From Rhodococcus sp. SMB37 (GTDB lineage: Bacteria > Actinomycetota > Actinomycetes > Mycobacteriales > Mycobacteriaceae): DNA of 64,000 nt. The stretch is taken from positions 203,414 to 267,413 of the forward strand of contig NZ_SLVY01000007.1 in NCBI RefSeq assembly GCF_004345605.1, in the 5' to 3' direction. A model generated the notes under the pieces. It saw only the letters and a list, made by a program, of their open reading frames with translations. It was not told the origin of the DNA and ran no database searches. A program made the translations under genes and the position numbers. Of the stretch, positions 8,119-17,023 are shown in pieces; within the stretch, counting starts at the first letter, position 1; each line of letters starts with the position of its first letter.

Positions 8119-8248
8119 GGCCGCCAATCTATCGGCACACACATGCGTTCACATGCATTTCGATCCGCCACGGGTCGGCGTGCGCGCTTCTGTGGGTCGG
8201 CTTCGACCCGGCGCCCGATCGGCAGCGCCGAAACCAGGCCCTTGCGCA
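8119..8248. other. Intergenic stretch upstream of the acyl-CoA dehydrogenase
   Basis: No gene is supported on either strand. It contains the short repeat acacatgcgttcacatgcat (8141-8160), which may be a regulatory site for the acyl-CoA dehydrogenase operon on the minus strand. Confidence 0.3.
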
Positions 8249-8270
8249 TAAGGATTGCCTAACCTATATT
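8242..8270 (+). promoter_or_regulatory. Promoter overlapped by a DtxR/IdeR-type iron box
   Basis: The -35 TTGCGC (8242-8247) and -10 TATATT (8265-8270) are 17 bases apart on the plus strand. The 19-mer TAAGGATTGCCTAACCTAT (8249-8267) matches the IdeR/DtxR consensus TTAGGTTAGGCTAACCTAA at 14 of 19 positions and fills the spacer and -10. This is the geometry of an iron-repressed promoter. The only thing downstream on this strand is the candidate small RNA. Confidence 0.65.
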
Positions 8271-8276
8271 CATCAG

Positions 8277-8380
8277 TGGGCCTGTTGAGGACCGAGCGGA
8301 GAGCTGAGGGCTGCAGCGAACTCCCGGTCCCCGCCTACGGCGGGTCCCGTTGCTTTCGAGCGCGGGGCCCGCCGGTTTCG
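8277..8380 (+). ncRNA. Candidate iron-responsive small RNA
   Basis: About 100 bases between an iron-box promoter (-10 at 8265-8270) and a strong hairpin (8339-8373). The interval has no plausible coding frame with a ribosome binding site. Mycobacteria have an IdeR-repressed small RNA (MrsI) induced by iron starvation; this looks like a positional and architectural analogue, though I cannot show sequence homology. It lies between the acyl-CoA dehydrogenase operon and a glycosyltransferase, both on the other strand. The ends are estimates from the promoter and hairpin. Confidence 0.5.
8339..8373 (+). terminator. Strong hairpin ending the candidate small RNA
   Basis: GGCGGGTCCCG (8339-8349) pairs with CGGGGCCCGCC (8363-8373): 11 base pairs including one G-T, with a 13-base loop, followed by ggtttcgtc. 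It could also serve the minus-strand glycosyltransferase that ends at 8417. Confidence 0.6.
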
Positions 8381-8416
8381 TCTCCACCACCTTCGCACAG
8401 CTCGGCAGCGCCCGCG

Positions 8417-9298
8417 CTATCTTTCCTCGACACCCTCACTCACGGGCATCGTGCGCGCCTGCGGCTTGCCGAGCAGAGCCCGCAACGAGAATCGGCCGAG
8501 TTCTGGATCATAGGGCCGATACGCGGCGTAGACGAGAACGTGGAACTTCTCGTGCAGCCTCACGGCTCGGCGGATCTCCGGCGTCATCCTCCCGTGCAGG
8601 TCGAAGGTCTTCACCCCCGACTCGATGTAGGACCGGAACTCCCGCGGCGGCGTCAGCGCCCGCCTCGGCGAGATGTCCACCCGCATGTCGCTGAGCTGGA
8701 CGATGGAGACCTCCGCCGCGCCCAGACACAGGGCGAGGTCGAGATCCTCGTGAATATCCGGAGCCACGCTCACGTCGTCACGAACCTTCTCCCACGCGGC
8801 TCGGCGGATCGCCATATTGGCTCCGTGCAGATTGCGATACGGTCGCTCTCCACCGAAAATGCCACGCTGAACCTGCTTTTCGACATACCACCCCTTGATT
8901 CTGCGATAGGGGGAGTCGTACGAATTGTTCAGTCCGCTGATGGCACCGACCTCCTCGGTGTCGCCCCTTCCGAAGAAGTCACACACCGCCCGGGCCCAGT
9001 GCGGACGGACACGCGTATCCGCATCGACCCGTCCGAGGATGTCGCCATCGGCTGCTTCGAATCCGGCATTTCTCGCATGCGCGACACCGGGTTTCGATTC
9101 TTGCACAAGCTTGATCTTCGGGCATCGCTCCTGCGCACGCCGTACGACGTCGACGGTGGAATCGGTGCAGTTGTTGTCGACCACGACGATATCGACGAGG
9201 TCGTGCTGCTGCTCGATCAACGCGTCGAGGCACGGTCCGATATACCTCTCCTCGTTGTGGACGGGAACGATGACGGACAATCCGGCTCGTGTGACCAT
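8417..9298 (-). CDS. Family 2 glycosyltransferase
   Basis: A 293-residue GT-A fold enzyme. Signatures are LSVIVPVHNEERYIGPCLDA at the N-terminus, IVVVDNNCTDST, the SKPGVAHARNAGF helix and the metal-binding DVD-like motif GRVDADTRV (about residue 95). An acidic catalytic region follows (APDIHEDLDLAL). No membrane helices were seen, so it is probably cytosolic or peripheral. The acceptor is unknown; cell-envelope polysaccharide or lipid glycosylation is usual for such actinobacterial enzymes. It is monocistronic, downstream of the Clp ATPase gene but separated from it by a terminator. Confidence 0.85.
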   Translation of the reverse strand: MVTRAGLSVIVPVHNEERYIGPCLDALIEQQHDLVDIVVVDNNCTDSTVDVVRRAQERCPKIKLVQESKPGVAHARNAGFEAADGDILGRVDADTRVRPHWARAVCDFFGRGDTEEVGAISGLNNSYDSPYRRIKGWYVEKQVQRGIFGGERPYRNLHGANMAIRRAAWEKVRDDVSVAPDIHEDLDLALCLGAAEVSIVQLSDMRVDISPRRALTPPREFRSYIESGVKTFDLHGRMTPEIRRAVRLHEKFHVLVYAAYRPYDPELGRFSLRALLGKPQARTMPVSEGVEER

Positions 9299-9329
9299 GA
9301 CTCTCGATGCTACCGCCCACGCAGCAATC

Positions 9330-9363
9330 GGCCCGCCTCAGGTGTTGCCATCCGAGGCGGGCC
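9330..9363 (-). terminator. Terminator of the Clp ATPase gene
   Basis: A perfect 10-base stem, GGCCCGCCTC/GAGGCGGGCC, with a 14-base loop, 28 bases past the stop at 9392 on the minus strand. It separates the ATPase from the glycosyltransferase. Confidence 0.65.
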
Positions 9364-9391
9364 AATGCATCTCTTTACCAACCGTTTCCGG

Positions 9392-11818
9392 TCACCTGAC
9401 GACCAATTCTCCGTCCTCGACGGCCACGGTCACCGCGCCGCCTTCGACGAGTTCGTCGTCGAGCAACAGATCTGCGATGCGATCATCGACCTCGCGCTGG
9501 ATCGCGCGACGCAACGGCCTGGCACCGAACTCGGGTTGGTGCCCACGATCGGCGAGCCAGTCGACGGCCACACCATCGATATCGAGATCGATGCCCTTGT
9601 CCGCCAGCTTCTTCCGAGTGTCGCCGAGTAACAGATCGGTGATGCGCCGCAGCTGCTCATCGTCGAGCTTGCGGAACAACACGATCTCGTCGATCCGGTT
9701 GAGGAACTCCGGTCGCATCGTCTCCCGCAACCGAGCCATCACCCTGTCGCGCAACGGCTTCTCGGCCGCCTCTGCATCACCGGTGGTGAAACCGAGCGCG
9801 CCACCGCGGCTCGAGATGATGTCCGATCCGAGGTTGCTCGTCATGATCACCACGGTGTTGCTGAAATCGACCGTGCGGCCTTCTCCGTCGGTCAGGCGAC
9901 CGTCGTCGAGGACCTGGAGGAGCGTGTTGAACACGTCCGGGTGCGCCTTCTCGATCTCGTCGAGCAGCACCACCGAGTACGGGTTGCGCCGGACCTTCTC
10001 GGTGAGCTGGCCGGCTTCGCCGTACCCGACATACCCGGGAGGGGCGCCGACGAGACGACTGACCGTGTGCCGCTCACCGAACTCACTCATGTCGACGCGC
10101 AGCATCGATCGCTCGTCTCCGAACAGCACCTCCGCCAAGGCTTTCGCCAGCTCGGTCTTGCCGACACCGGTCGGCCCGAGGAACAGGAAGCTGCCCACCG
10201 GCCGGCCCGGATCGCTCATCCCCGAACGACTACGACGGACCGCGCGTGCCACCGCGCGGACGGCTTCGTCCTGTCCGACGACACGCTCGTGCAGTTCGCT
10301 CTCGAGGTTCCGAAGCCGGTCCTTCTCGCCACTCGTCATCCGGGTGACGGGAATACCCGTTGCGCGGGAGACGATCTCGGCGATCAGCTCCGTGTCGACC
10401 ACGGGGACATCGGCGTCGTCGCTCGCGGGTGCACCCGAGTCGATCCTGGTCTGGACCTTGACGATCTCGTCGCGGATCCGCGACGCCTCCTCGTAATCTT
10501 CGGATGCGACGGCAGCGTCCTTCTCCGCCTCGAGCGAGACCACCTGCTCGCGGAGCGCATCGGTGTCGACCCGCGGGGTGCGCAGCCGCAGCCGCGCTCC
10601 GGCCTGGTCGATCAGGTCGATGGCCTTGTCGGGAAGGTGCCGGTCCGGCAGGTACCGCACCGACAGGTCCACTGCGGCCTCGATCGCCTCGTCGGCATAC
10701 CGGACACCGTGGAACTGTGCGTACCGGTCGCGGAGTCCGAGCAGGATGGTGACGGCATCGTCGTGCGACGGCTCGCCCACCGTGACGGGCTGGAATCGCC
10801 GCTCGAGCGCCGGGTCCTTCTCGATGTGCTTACGGTATTCGTCGAGCGTGGTCGCGCCGACGATGTGCAGTTCGCCGCGGGCGAGCTTCGGCTTGAGGAT
10901 GTTGCTCGCGTCCATCGAGCCCTCACTGCCGCCACCACCTGCACCGACGACGGTGTGCAGCTCGTCGATGAAGACGATCAGCGCACCCTCCTGCGCGGTG
11001 ATCTCGTCGAGGACCGAGGTGAGCCGCTCCTCGAAGTCACCGCGATATCGGGTACCGGCCACCATCGAGGTCAGGTCCAGCTGGACGATGCGCTTGTCGC
11101 GCAGAGTGTCCGGGACGTCGCCGTCCACGATGCGCTGGGCCAGTCCCTCGACGATCGCGGTCTTGCCGACACCTGCTTCACCCACGAGCACCGGGTTGTT
11201 CTTGGTGCGACGCGAGAGAATCTCGATGGTCTGCTCGATCTCGTCGGCACGACCGATGACGGGGTCCACCCCACCCTTTCGAGCACGATCGGTCAGGTCG
11301 ACGCCGTACTTGTCGAGGGTAGGCGTAGACGATTCCGTCTCCGCCGGTGCCGCAGGTACCGGCTGGAGCGCGGTCTGCAGCGACTGCGGGGTGACCCCCA
11401 GCGACGCGAGCAGACGCCCCGGCGCGCGAGTCTGGTCGGCAGCGAGCGTGAAGAACAGGTGTTCTGGATCGATATACGTGGATCCGAGGGCACGCGACAG
11501 CTGATGAGCCTCGAGCAGCGCGGTCTTCACCGCACCGCTGAGGGCAGGTGCAGTCACACCGCTCCCGGAATCACCCTGGGGGAGTCGCTGCTCCACGGCC
11601 TTGATCACGTCGGCGGGATCAGCACCGGAGCGGGTCATGACAGTCCGGGCCGGGTCCTGCTCAGCCATTGCACGCAGAACGTGCAGGGCATCGAGATCTG
11701 CGTCGCCGCGTTCCGCTGCGAAACGCGCCGCATTGGCCATGAGCTCTTGCGTCCCGCGGCTCATGAAGCGCGAGATATCGATGCGGCCGGGGCCACCAGG
11801 CCCGAAGAATGACGGCAT
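9392..11818 (-). CDS. Clp/Hsp100 ATPase (ClpC/ClpB-like unfoldase) with HAIR control
   Basis: An 808-residue double-AAA+ unfoldase. It has a Clp N domain (about 20-150), a first AAA with [16 protein letters not shown] and [14 protein letters not shown], a UVR-like coiled segment ([20 protein letters not shown]), and a second AAA with [20 protein letters not shown] and [16 protein letters not shown]. The long ClpB middle coiled coil is missing, so the architecture is ClpC-like. The upstream HAIR operator, however, is the signature of the HspR heat-shock regulon, which in mycobacteria controls clpB. The N-terminus ([19 protein letters not shown]) is unusual and Gly-rich. It may be a stress-induced second ClpC working with ClpP; partner use is inferred. 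Confidence 0.88.
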   Translation of the reverse strand: MPSFFGPGGPGRIDISRFMSRGTQELMANAARFAAERGDADLDALHVLRAMAEQDPARTVMTRSGADPADVIKAVEQRLPQGDSGSGVTAPALSGAVKTALLEAHQLSRALGSTYIDPEHLFFTLAADQTRAPGRLLASLGVTPQSLQTALQPVPAAPAETESSTPTLDKYGVDLTDRARKGGVDPVIGRADEIEQTIEILSRRTKNNPVLVGEAGVGKTAIVEGLAQRIVDGDVPDTLRDKRIVQLDLTSMVAGTRYRGDFEERLTSVLDEITAQEGALIVFIDELHTVVGAGGGGSEGSMDASNILKPKLARGELHIVGATTLDEYRKHIEKDPALERRFQPVTVGEPSHDDAVTILLGLRDRYAQFHGVRYADEAIEAAVDLSVRYLPDRHLPDKAIDLIDQAGARLRLRTPRVDTDALREQVVSLEAEKDAAVASEDYEEASRIRDEIVKVQTRIDSGAPASDDADVPVVDTELIAEIVSRATGIPVTRMTSGEKDRLRNLESELHERVVGQDEAVRAVARAVRRSRSGMSDPGRPVGSFLFLGPTGVGKTELAKALAEVLFGDERSMLRVDMSEFGERHTVSRLVGAPPGYVGYGEAGQLTEKVRRNPYSVVLLDEIEKAHPDVFNTLLQVLDDGRLTDGEGRTVDFSNTVVIMTSNLGSDIISSRGGALGFTTGDAEAAEKPLRDRVMARLRETMRPEFLNRIDEIVLFRKLDDEQLRRITDLLLGDTRKKLADKGIDLDIDGVAVDWLADRGHQPEFGARPLRRAIQREVDDRIADLLLDDELVEGGAVTVAVEDGELVVR

Positions 11819-11838
11819 TCCGAAGCCTTTCTGTTGAA

Positions 11839-11859
11839 CTTGAGTCGTACTTACTCAAC
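11839..11859 (-). promoter_or_regulatory. HAIR element (HspR operator) before the Clp ATPase
   Basis: CTTGAGT-N7-ACTCAAC at 11839-11859, against the HAIR consensus CTTGAGT-N7-ACTCAAG (13 of 14 half-site positions). It lies 21-41 bases upstream of the ATG at 11818, as expected for a repressor site over the promoter. It also faces the helicase gene on the plus strand, but is about 90 bases away from that start. Confidence 0.75.
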
Positions 11860-11948
11860 TAACGTGCACAACAGGCAATCAATTCCCCAGATCATGTGAT
11901 CCACAGCACACCTTCGCGGCGGCCGGAGTGTCCGCGTAGCGTGGACAC

Positions 11949-14249
11949 GTGCACACGCAGTACGGGCCGCAGCTCACGCTGTTCGCCGCCGAGCTCGACT
12001 TCGTTCTCGATGAATTCCAGATCCGTGCCTGTCGCGCACTCGAGCACCACCGCGACGTCCTGGTCTGCGCACCGACCGGCTCCGGGAAGACGGTCGTGGG
12101 CGAATTCGCCGCCCATCTCGCCCTCCGGTCGAACGGGGCGTGCTTCTACACCACACCGATCAAGGCACTGAGCAATCAGAAGTTCCACGACTTCGCCGAA
12201 CGATTCGGTGACGACCGGGTGGGCCTGCTCACCGGCGACCTCACACACAATCCGGACGCACCGGTGGTCGTCATGACCACCGAAGTCCTGCGGAGCATGC
12301 TGCACGGCCACTCCCCACTGCTGACCGGCCTGACCCACGTCGTCATGGACGAGGTGCACTATCTCGCCGACAGCGAGCGCGGAGCGGTGTGGGAGGAATC
12401 GATCCTGCATCTCCCGACGTCCGTACGACTCGCGAGCCTCTCGGCGACTGTGAGCAACGCCGAGGAATTCGGCGAGTGGATCGCCCGCGTCCGCGGCGAG
12501 ACGACCGTGGTCGTCGAGGAAACCCGCCCGGTGCCACTCACTCAGCACATGCTCGCGGGAGGTCGCCTGTTCGATCTGCTGTCGCCACTCGACGGGAGTG
12601 TCGACGACAACCTCGACCGCTACATCGCGCATCGACGCCTCGTCGAGGCAGCTCCGCCACCGGCCTCCGGGCGCAGACGCCGCGTGCGACGCAGCCACCG
12701 GCCCGAGCCGGCCGGAGCCGACCGACCCGAGATCGTCGCACGCCTGGAAGCCGAACAGCTACTGCCTGCCATCTGGTTCCGTTTCAGCCGCGCCGGGTGT
12801 GACGCCGCCGTCACCGAATGCCTCGAGGCCTCGGTGCGGCTCACCGACGGATCCGACCTGTCCGAGATCCGGTCCATCGCGGAGAAACACACCGCCACAC
12901 TGCCTCCCGCCGATCTCGATGCGCTGGGCTACGCCGACTGGATCGACGGGCTCGAGCGCGGTTTCGCCGCGCACCACGCGGGCCTCGTCCCCGCATTCCG
13001 GCACACCGTCGAAGAACTGTTCGCCCGCAACCTGGTGAAGGTGGTCTTCGCGACAGAGACACTCGCGGTGGGTGTGAACATGCCGGCCCGGACGGTCGTG
13101 CTGGAACGTCTCGTCAAACCGACGGCCGACGGGCCGGTACGGCTGACTGCCGGCGAGTACACCCAGTTGACCGGCCGCGCCGGCCGGCGCGGCATCGACG
13201 AACAGGGACATGCCGTGGTGCTGTGGAGTCCCGATATCGCCCCCGCAACGGTCGCCGGGCTCGCCTCCACCCGCACCTATCCCCTGCACAGTTCGCTGCG
13301 CGTCGGATACAACACGGCGGTCAATCTCATCGACGATCTCGGCGTGGACGGTGCTCGTGCGCTGCTCGGGCGCTCGTTCGCCCAGTTCCAGGCGCAGAAC
13401 TCAGTCGCTGCGCTGGCAGAGACCGCCCGGGTCAACACGGCGACCCTCGCGGCGCTCGATGCGCAGCTCAGCGAGGCCGACGGATTCGCCGAATACCGGA
13501 GCCTGCGCGACCGGCTCGCCATTGCCCGCAGCACCGCACCGGCCGACACGGTCACCGTGCTCGCGCGTGCGGTCCGCTCTCATCCCGGTCACCGCCGAGG
13601 CGACCGCGACCGTCTGCTCGCACTCGCCGCCCGGCGCAGTGCCCTGCACACAGACACCGAACTGCTACTCGCACAGGTTCATACGGTCTCGGGGCAGCTG
13701 GTCGAGACGTTCGATCGCACCCTTGCACTGCTCGACGAACGCGGGCACGTCCTGCACGACCCCTTCAGCGGGCACGCGCACGTCACCGACGACGGGCATC
13801 GACTCAGTCGAATCTATTGCCGCAGCGATCTTCTCGTATCCGAGTGCCTACGCACCGGGGCCTGGTCCGGTCTCGAACCTGCCGAGTTGGCCGCGGTTGC
13901 GTCGAGCGTGCTCGGCGAGAATCGCCGTCGCACAGCCACAACCGCGGGGCGGACGACACCCGCGGTCGACGAGGCGCTGCGCGCGACGGTCCGGTTGTGG
14001 GGCGAACTCGCCGCCGCCGAGGAACGGCACGGTCTGACGGTGAGCCCGGAGCCCGATCCGGCTCCGGTTGCTGCGATCTACCGGTGGGCGCGCGGCGACG
14101 GACTCGCCGCAGCACTGCAGGCGGCCTCCGATTCGGGGCACTCGGGCGGAGATCTGGTCCGCCACTACCTGCGGACACTCGACCTCGTCGACCAGACCCG
14201 GCTGTGCCGCCGGAACGCACTACCGCTCGTGCCGTCCACGCTACTTTGA
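11949..14249 (+). CDS. Ski2/Mtr4-like DEAD/H-box helicase (HelY-like)
   Basis: A 766-residue superfamily 2 helicase. Motifs: I VCAPTGSGKT, Ia YTTPIKALSNQK, II VVMDEVHYL, III LSATVSNAEEFG and VI QLTGRAGRRGIDEQG. The Ski2-like accessory region follows. It is shorter than the roughly 900-residue mycobacterial HelY; the shortened part is in the C-terminal half. Likely role: RNA unwinding and turnover, or RNA-DNA remodelling. The GTG at 11949 is the start best supported by the conserved N-terminus (DEFQIRACRAL motif near residue 21). It is divergent from the Clp ATPase. Confidence 0.9.
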   Translation: MHTQYGPQLTLFAAELDFVLDEFQIRACRALEHHRDVLVCAPTGSGKTVVGEFAAHLALRSNGACFYTTPIKALSNQKFHDFAERFGDDRVGLLTGDLTHNPDAPVVVMTTEVLRSMLHGHSPLLTGLTHVVMDEVHYLADSERGAVWEESILHLPTSVRLASLSATVSNAEEFGEWIARVRGETTVVVEETRPVPLTQHMLAGGRLFDLLSPLDGSVDDNLDRYIAHRRLVEAAPPPASGRRRRVRRSHRPEPAGADRPEIVARLEAEQLLPAIWFRFSRAGCDAAVTECLEASVRLTDGSDLSEIRSIAEKHTATLPPADLDALGYADWIDGLERGFAAHHAGLVPAFRHTVEELFARNLVKVVFATETLAVGVNMPARTVVLERLVKPTADGPVRLTAGEYTQLTGRAGRRGIDEQGHAVVLWSPDIAPATVAGLASTRTYPLHSSLRVGYNTAVNLIDDLGVDGARALLGRSFAQFQAQNSVAALAETARVNTATLAALDAQLSEADGFAEYRSLRDRLAIARSTAPADTVTVLARAVRSHPGHRRGDRDRLLALAARRSALHTDTELLLAQVHTVSGQLVETFDRTLALLDERGHVLHDPFSGHAHVTDDGHRLSRIYCRSDLLVSECLRTGAWSGLEPAELAAVASSVLGENRRRTATTAGRTTPAVDEALRATVRLWGELAAAEERHGLTVSPEPDPAPVAAIYRWARGDGLAAALQAASDSGHSGGDLVRHYLRTLDLVDQTRLCRRNALPLVPSTLL

Positions 14250-14263
14250 CCTCCTCGTCGGCG

Positions 14264-15154
14264 TCATTCCGACAACATGTCCACACCGCACAGCTTCTCC
14301 GACAGTGCCCACAACCTCGATGCAACGTCTTCGTCCCTGGAACGAGCGCTCGACTGCACCCTCTTCGGATGCCCGCGCATCTCGAAGAACGAGTCGGGAC
14401 CGTAGAAGCCACCCGGCTCGACGTCGGGGACCGTCGCCGCATACAGCGACGGCAACGCGCCCATTGCGGGTGACTGCCCGATGATCGGCGTCGAGAGCTC
14501 CATGAGCTTTCCGTACAGGGTCTCGCTGCGGAACTGCAGATTGGTCGACGAGTACCCCGGATGCACAACCAGTGAGCGCACCGGCGACTCGCGCTCGGTC
14601 AGGCGTCGTTGCAGTTCGTACGCGAACAACAGGTTGGCGAGCTTCGACTGTCCGTACGCGAGCCAGCGGTCGTATCGCCGGTGCTCCCAATTGAGATCGT
14701 CGAGATCGATCCGTCCGATCCGATGCATCGCGCTGCTCACCGTCACGACCCGGTCGGTGATGCGTCCGAGCAACAGTGCAGTGAGCGCGAAATGCCCGAG
14801 GTGGTTGGTGCCGATCTGCATCTCGAAGCCGTCGGCGGTCCGCCGCAGCGGAACTGCCATCACACCCGCATTGTTGATCAGGACGTCGACCACCTCGTGC
14901 GACGCGGCGAGGCCGTCGACGAACTCGCGCACCGAGTCCAGATCGGCCAGGTCCAGCCGGCGCACCTGAACGCCGTCACCCAGTTCGGCCGCGACCTTTT
15001 CGCCTTTCCCGACATCGCGGCATGCGAGCACCACGCGCGCACCCGCCGCAGCCAGGGCCCGTGTCGTTTCGGCGCCCAGTCCGCTGTTCGCGCCCGTCAC
15101 GACGAACGTCCGGCCGGTCTGATCGGGGATGTCCTGCGCAGTCCATGCCACCAT
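14264..15154 (-). CDS. Short-chain dehydrogenase (retinol-dehydrogenase/POR-like SDR)
   Basis: A 296-residue classical SDR with the NADP-binding motif VTGANSGLGAETTRALAAAG, NNAGVMAVP, the catalytic Ser region VTVSSAMHRIG and YGQSKLAN (Tyr-x-x-x-Lys). The type resembles the many actinobacterial SDRs annotated as retinol dehydrogenase or protochlorophyllide reductase homologues; the true substrate is unknown. The ATG at 15154 (MVAWTAQD) was chosen; the longer upstream frame is non-coding in character. A paralogue lies at 22366-23238. It converges with the helicase gene with a 14-base gap. Confidence 0.9.
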   Translation of the reverse strand: MVAWTAQDIPDQTGRTFVVTGANSGLGAETTRALAAAGARVVLACRDVGKGEKVAAELGDGVQVRRLDLADLDSVREFVDGLAASHEVVDVLINNAGVMAVPLRRTADGFEMQIGTNHLGHFALTALLLGRITDRVVTVSSAMHRIGRIDLDDLNWEHRRYDRWLAYGQSKLANLLFAYELQRRLTERESPVRSLVVHPGYSSTNLQFRSETLYGKLMELSTPIIGQSPAMGALPSLYAATVPDVEPGGFYGPDSFFEMRGHPKRVQSSARSRDEDVASRLWALSEKLCGVDMLSE

Positions 15155-15215
15155 GACGGCCAGACTACGGGTGACTGGGCTTGCGGAACAGATATCGGTG
15201 CTGCCGGAGCAGCGG

Positions 15216-16265
15216 TCAGGACCCGAGACCCGCGAGGAACACCCCGGCCAGCGCGATCGACGCGACCCACACGGTCGAGATCGCGGCAAGCACGAAGGGT
15301 CGCGCACCCACCTTCTTGATGGTCACTACGTGCACACCGGCGCCGAGGGCAAACATCGCCGCGGTGAGCAGCGCGGTCTGCACGACGGACGCCACGTCGA
15401 GTGCAACGTCCGGAACCAGCCCGGTTGCTCGCACCGCAACGCACACGAGAAACGCTGCAACGAACAGCGGTACCAGGGGCGGGCGGTGCGCGTCTGCTCC
15501 GGAGTCGGTGAGCCGACGACGCACACCGAGAATCGCGATCACCGGCGCAAGCATCATTACCCGAGCCAGCTTCGTCACCGCGGCCACCCCCAGCGCCGCA
15601 CCACCGATCACTCCGCCTGCCGCAACGACCTGAGCGACCTCGTGGATCGAGCCTCCCGCCCACACACCGGCAGCCTCGTCGGACAGGCCGAGAGCCTGCG
15701 CCAGCAGAGGTACGGCGGGTATCATCAAGGTTCCGAAGATCACCACCAGCGCGACGGCGGTGAGCACCTCTTCCTCTTTCGCGTCGACGACACCGTCCAC
15801 AGCGGCGACGGCTGCCGCGCCGCAGATCGAGAATCCACACGCGATGAGGATGCGCTGGGTCCACGTGAGCCCGAGCAGTCCGCCGACGAACATCGTTCCC
15901 GAGATTCCGAGGGCGACCACGGCGATCACCACGACGATGACCTTCCAGCCGAGCCCGAGCACGTCCGCGAGGAGTAATTGCAGACCGAGCAGTGCGATGC
16001 CCACACGCAGCAGGCGCTTGGCCGAGAAGGTCAGACCCGGGCGCACACGCTGGGGAAGGTCGACCACGTTCGCAACGACCGCGCCGAGAACGATCGCGAT
16101 CAGCAGCGGGCTGACGGTCGGGAGAAACGCGTTTATTCCCATCGCCGCCGCCGTTGCTGCCGCGCACAGCGCAAGTCCCGGCGCGAGGTCGGTTGCCGCC
16201 GACAGCCGGCTCGAGCCTCGGGTCGGAGCCTCTGACGGGGGCGCGGTGACAGTGGGGGTGTGCAT
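15216..16265 (-). CDS. YeiH/UPF0324 family membrane protein (putative sulfate exporter)
   Basis: A 349-residue integral membrane protein with about ten hydrophobic helices. Family marks include SPLLIAIVLGAVVANV, RVGIALLGLQLLL, the conserved FSICGAAAVAA and AGGSIHEVAQVVAAG. The YeiH family is annotated as putative sulfate or small-anion exporters, mostly by context. The usual divergent LysR regulator is not present; the gene follows an ABC transporter on the same strand after 74 bases. Function remains unproven. Confidence 0.85.
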   Translation of the reverse strand: MHTPTVTAPPSEAPTRGSSRLSAATDLAPGLALCAAATAAAMGINAFLPTVSPLLIAIVLGAVVANVVDLPQRVRPGLTFSAKRLLRVGIALLGLQLLLADVLGLGWKVIVVVIAVVALGISGTMFVGGLLGLTWTQRILIACGFSICGAAAVAAVDGVVDAKEEEVLTAVALVVIFGTLMIPAVPLLAQALGLSDEAAGVWAGGSIHEVAQVVAAGGVIGGAALGVAAVTKLARVMMLAPVIAILGVRRRLTDSGADAHRPPLVPLFVAAFLVCVAVRATGLVPDVALDVASVVQTALLTAAMFALGAGVHVVTIKKVGARPFVLAAISTVWVASIALAGVFLAGLGS

Positions 16266-16339
16266 ACGTCGACTCTGCGCTGCATCGGCACATGCCGATA
16301 GACGTCACTCGAGCATGAGAACATATCGAACTGATATGC

Positions 16340-17023
16340 CTACGCCCTCGGACATGCACCTACAACATGACCGTCCGCCACCTCGACCACATCGTCGACC
16401 GCGACGAGATGAGCACGATCGTGGGTGACCAGGACGGTCGCCGCGCCTTGCCGATGGGTGAGCCCGACGATGAGGTCGACGATCTCGGCGCCACGGTCGT
16501 GATCGAGCGCGCTCGTCGGCTCGTCGACGAGAAGCACCGGCGGCTCGTTCATCAACGCGCGCGCAATATTGACGCGCTGACGCTGCCCCCCGGAGAGCTG
16601 ATGCGGGCGCCGTTCCGCCCGACCGGCCAACCCCACCGCGTCGAGGAGAGCCAGGGCCCTACCGCGGGCCGCGGACACGGACCGTCCGTCGATCGCGGCG
16701 GTGACCTGGAGTTGCTCGACGGCGGTCAGTGACGGCAGAAGATTCGGCTGCTGGAACACGATGCCGATCTTCTTACGACGCAGATCCGCCAGCGCACCGC
16801 GGGACATACCGGCCGTGGATGTCCCAGCCACGGTGACCGTGCCGGAGTCCGGTGCGATCAAGGTCGCGGCGACGGCGAGCAGGCTCGACTTCCCGGAACC
16901 CGACGGACCGACGACCGCGGTGACGTTGCCGGCTTCGACGTCGAGGGTGACGCGGTCGAGCGCGACAAGACGCTCGTCGCCGTCCGGATAGGTGAGAGTG
17001 ACATCGGTCAGGTTCAGGCTCAT
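16340..17023 (-). CDS. ABC transporter ATP-binding protein (MacB/LolD type)
   Basis: A 227-residue ATPase with Walker A GPSGSGKSSLLA, Q-loop VFQQPNLLPSLTA, signature LSGGQRQRVNIARAL, Walker B VLLVDEPTSALD and the H-loop THDRAH. It belongs to the small ATPases that pair with FtsX/MacB-like permeases. Its ATG overlaps the stop of the permease gene (ATGA). Such pairs extrude lipids, peptides or lipoproteins. The two-component genes divergent from this operon are likely regulators. Confidence 0.92.
   Translation of the reverse strand: MSLNLTDVTLTYPDGDERLVALDRVTLDVEAGNVTAVVGPSGSGKSSLLAVAATLIAPDSGTVTVAGTSTAGMSRGALADLRRKKIGIVFQQPNLLPSLTAVEQLQVTAAIDGRSVSAARGRALALLDAVGLAGRAERRPHQLSGGQRQRVNIARALMNEPPVLLVDEPTSALDHDRGAEIVDLIVGLTHRQGAATVLVTHDRAHLVAVDDVVEVADGHVVGACPRA

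Noticed and set aside
8255..9631. 458-codon plus frame starting at the iron-box promoter
   Set aside because: The frame is the shadow of the glycosyltransferase and Clp genes; there is no ribosome binding site or domain, so a non-coding RNA explains the promoter better.
9941..11812. Long plus-strand frame of 623 codons opposite the Clp ATPase
   Set aside because: It is a mirror frame of a high-GC gene; the minus-strand product has full AAA+ motifs and this one has none.
11928..11948. GTGTCC-N9-GGACAC before the helicase gene, resembling the shared operator
   Set aside because: Half-sites are inverted in order and spaced differently, and the gene has no link to the cyp51 block; probably chance.
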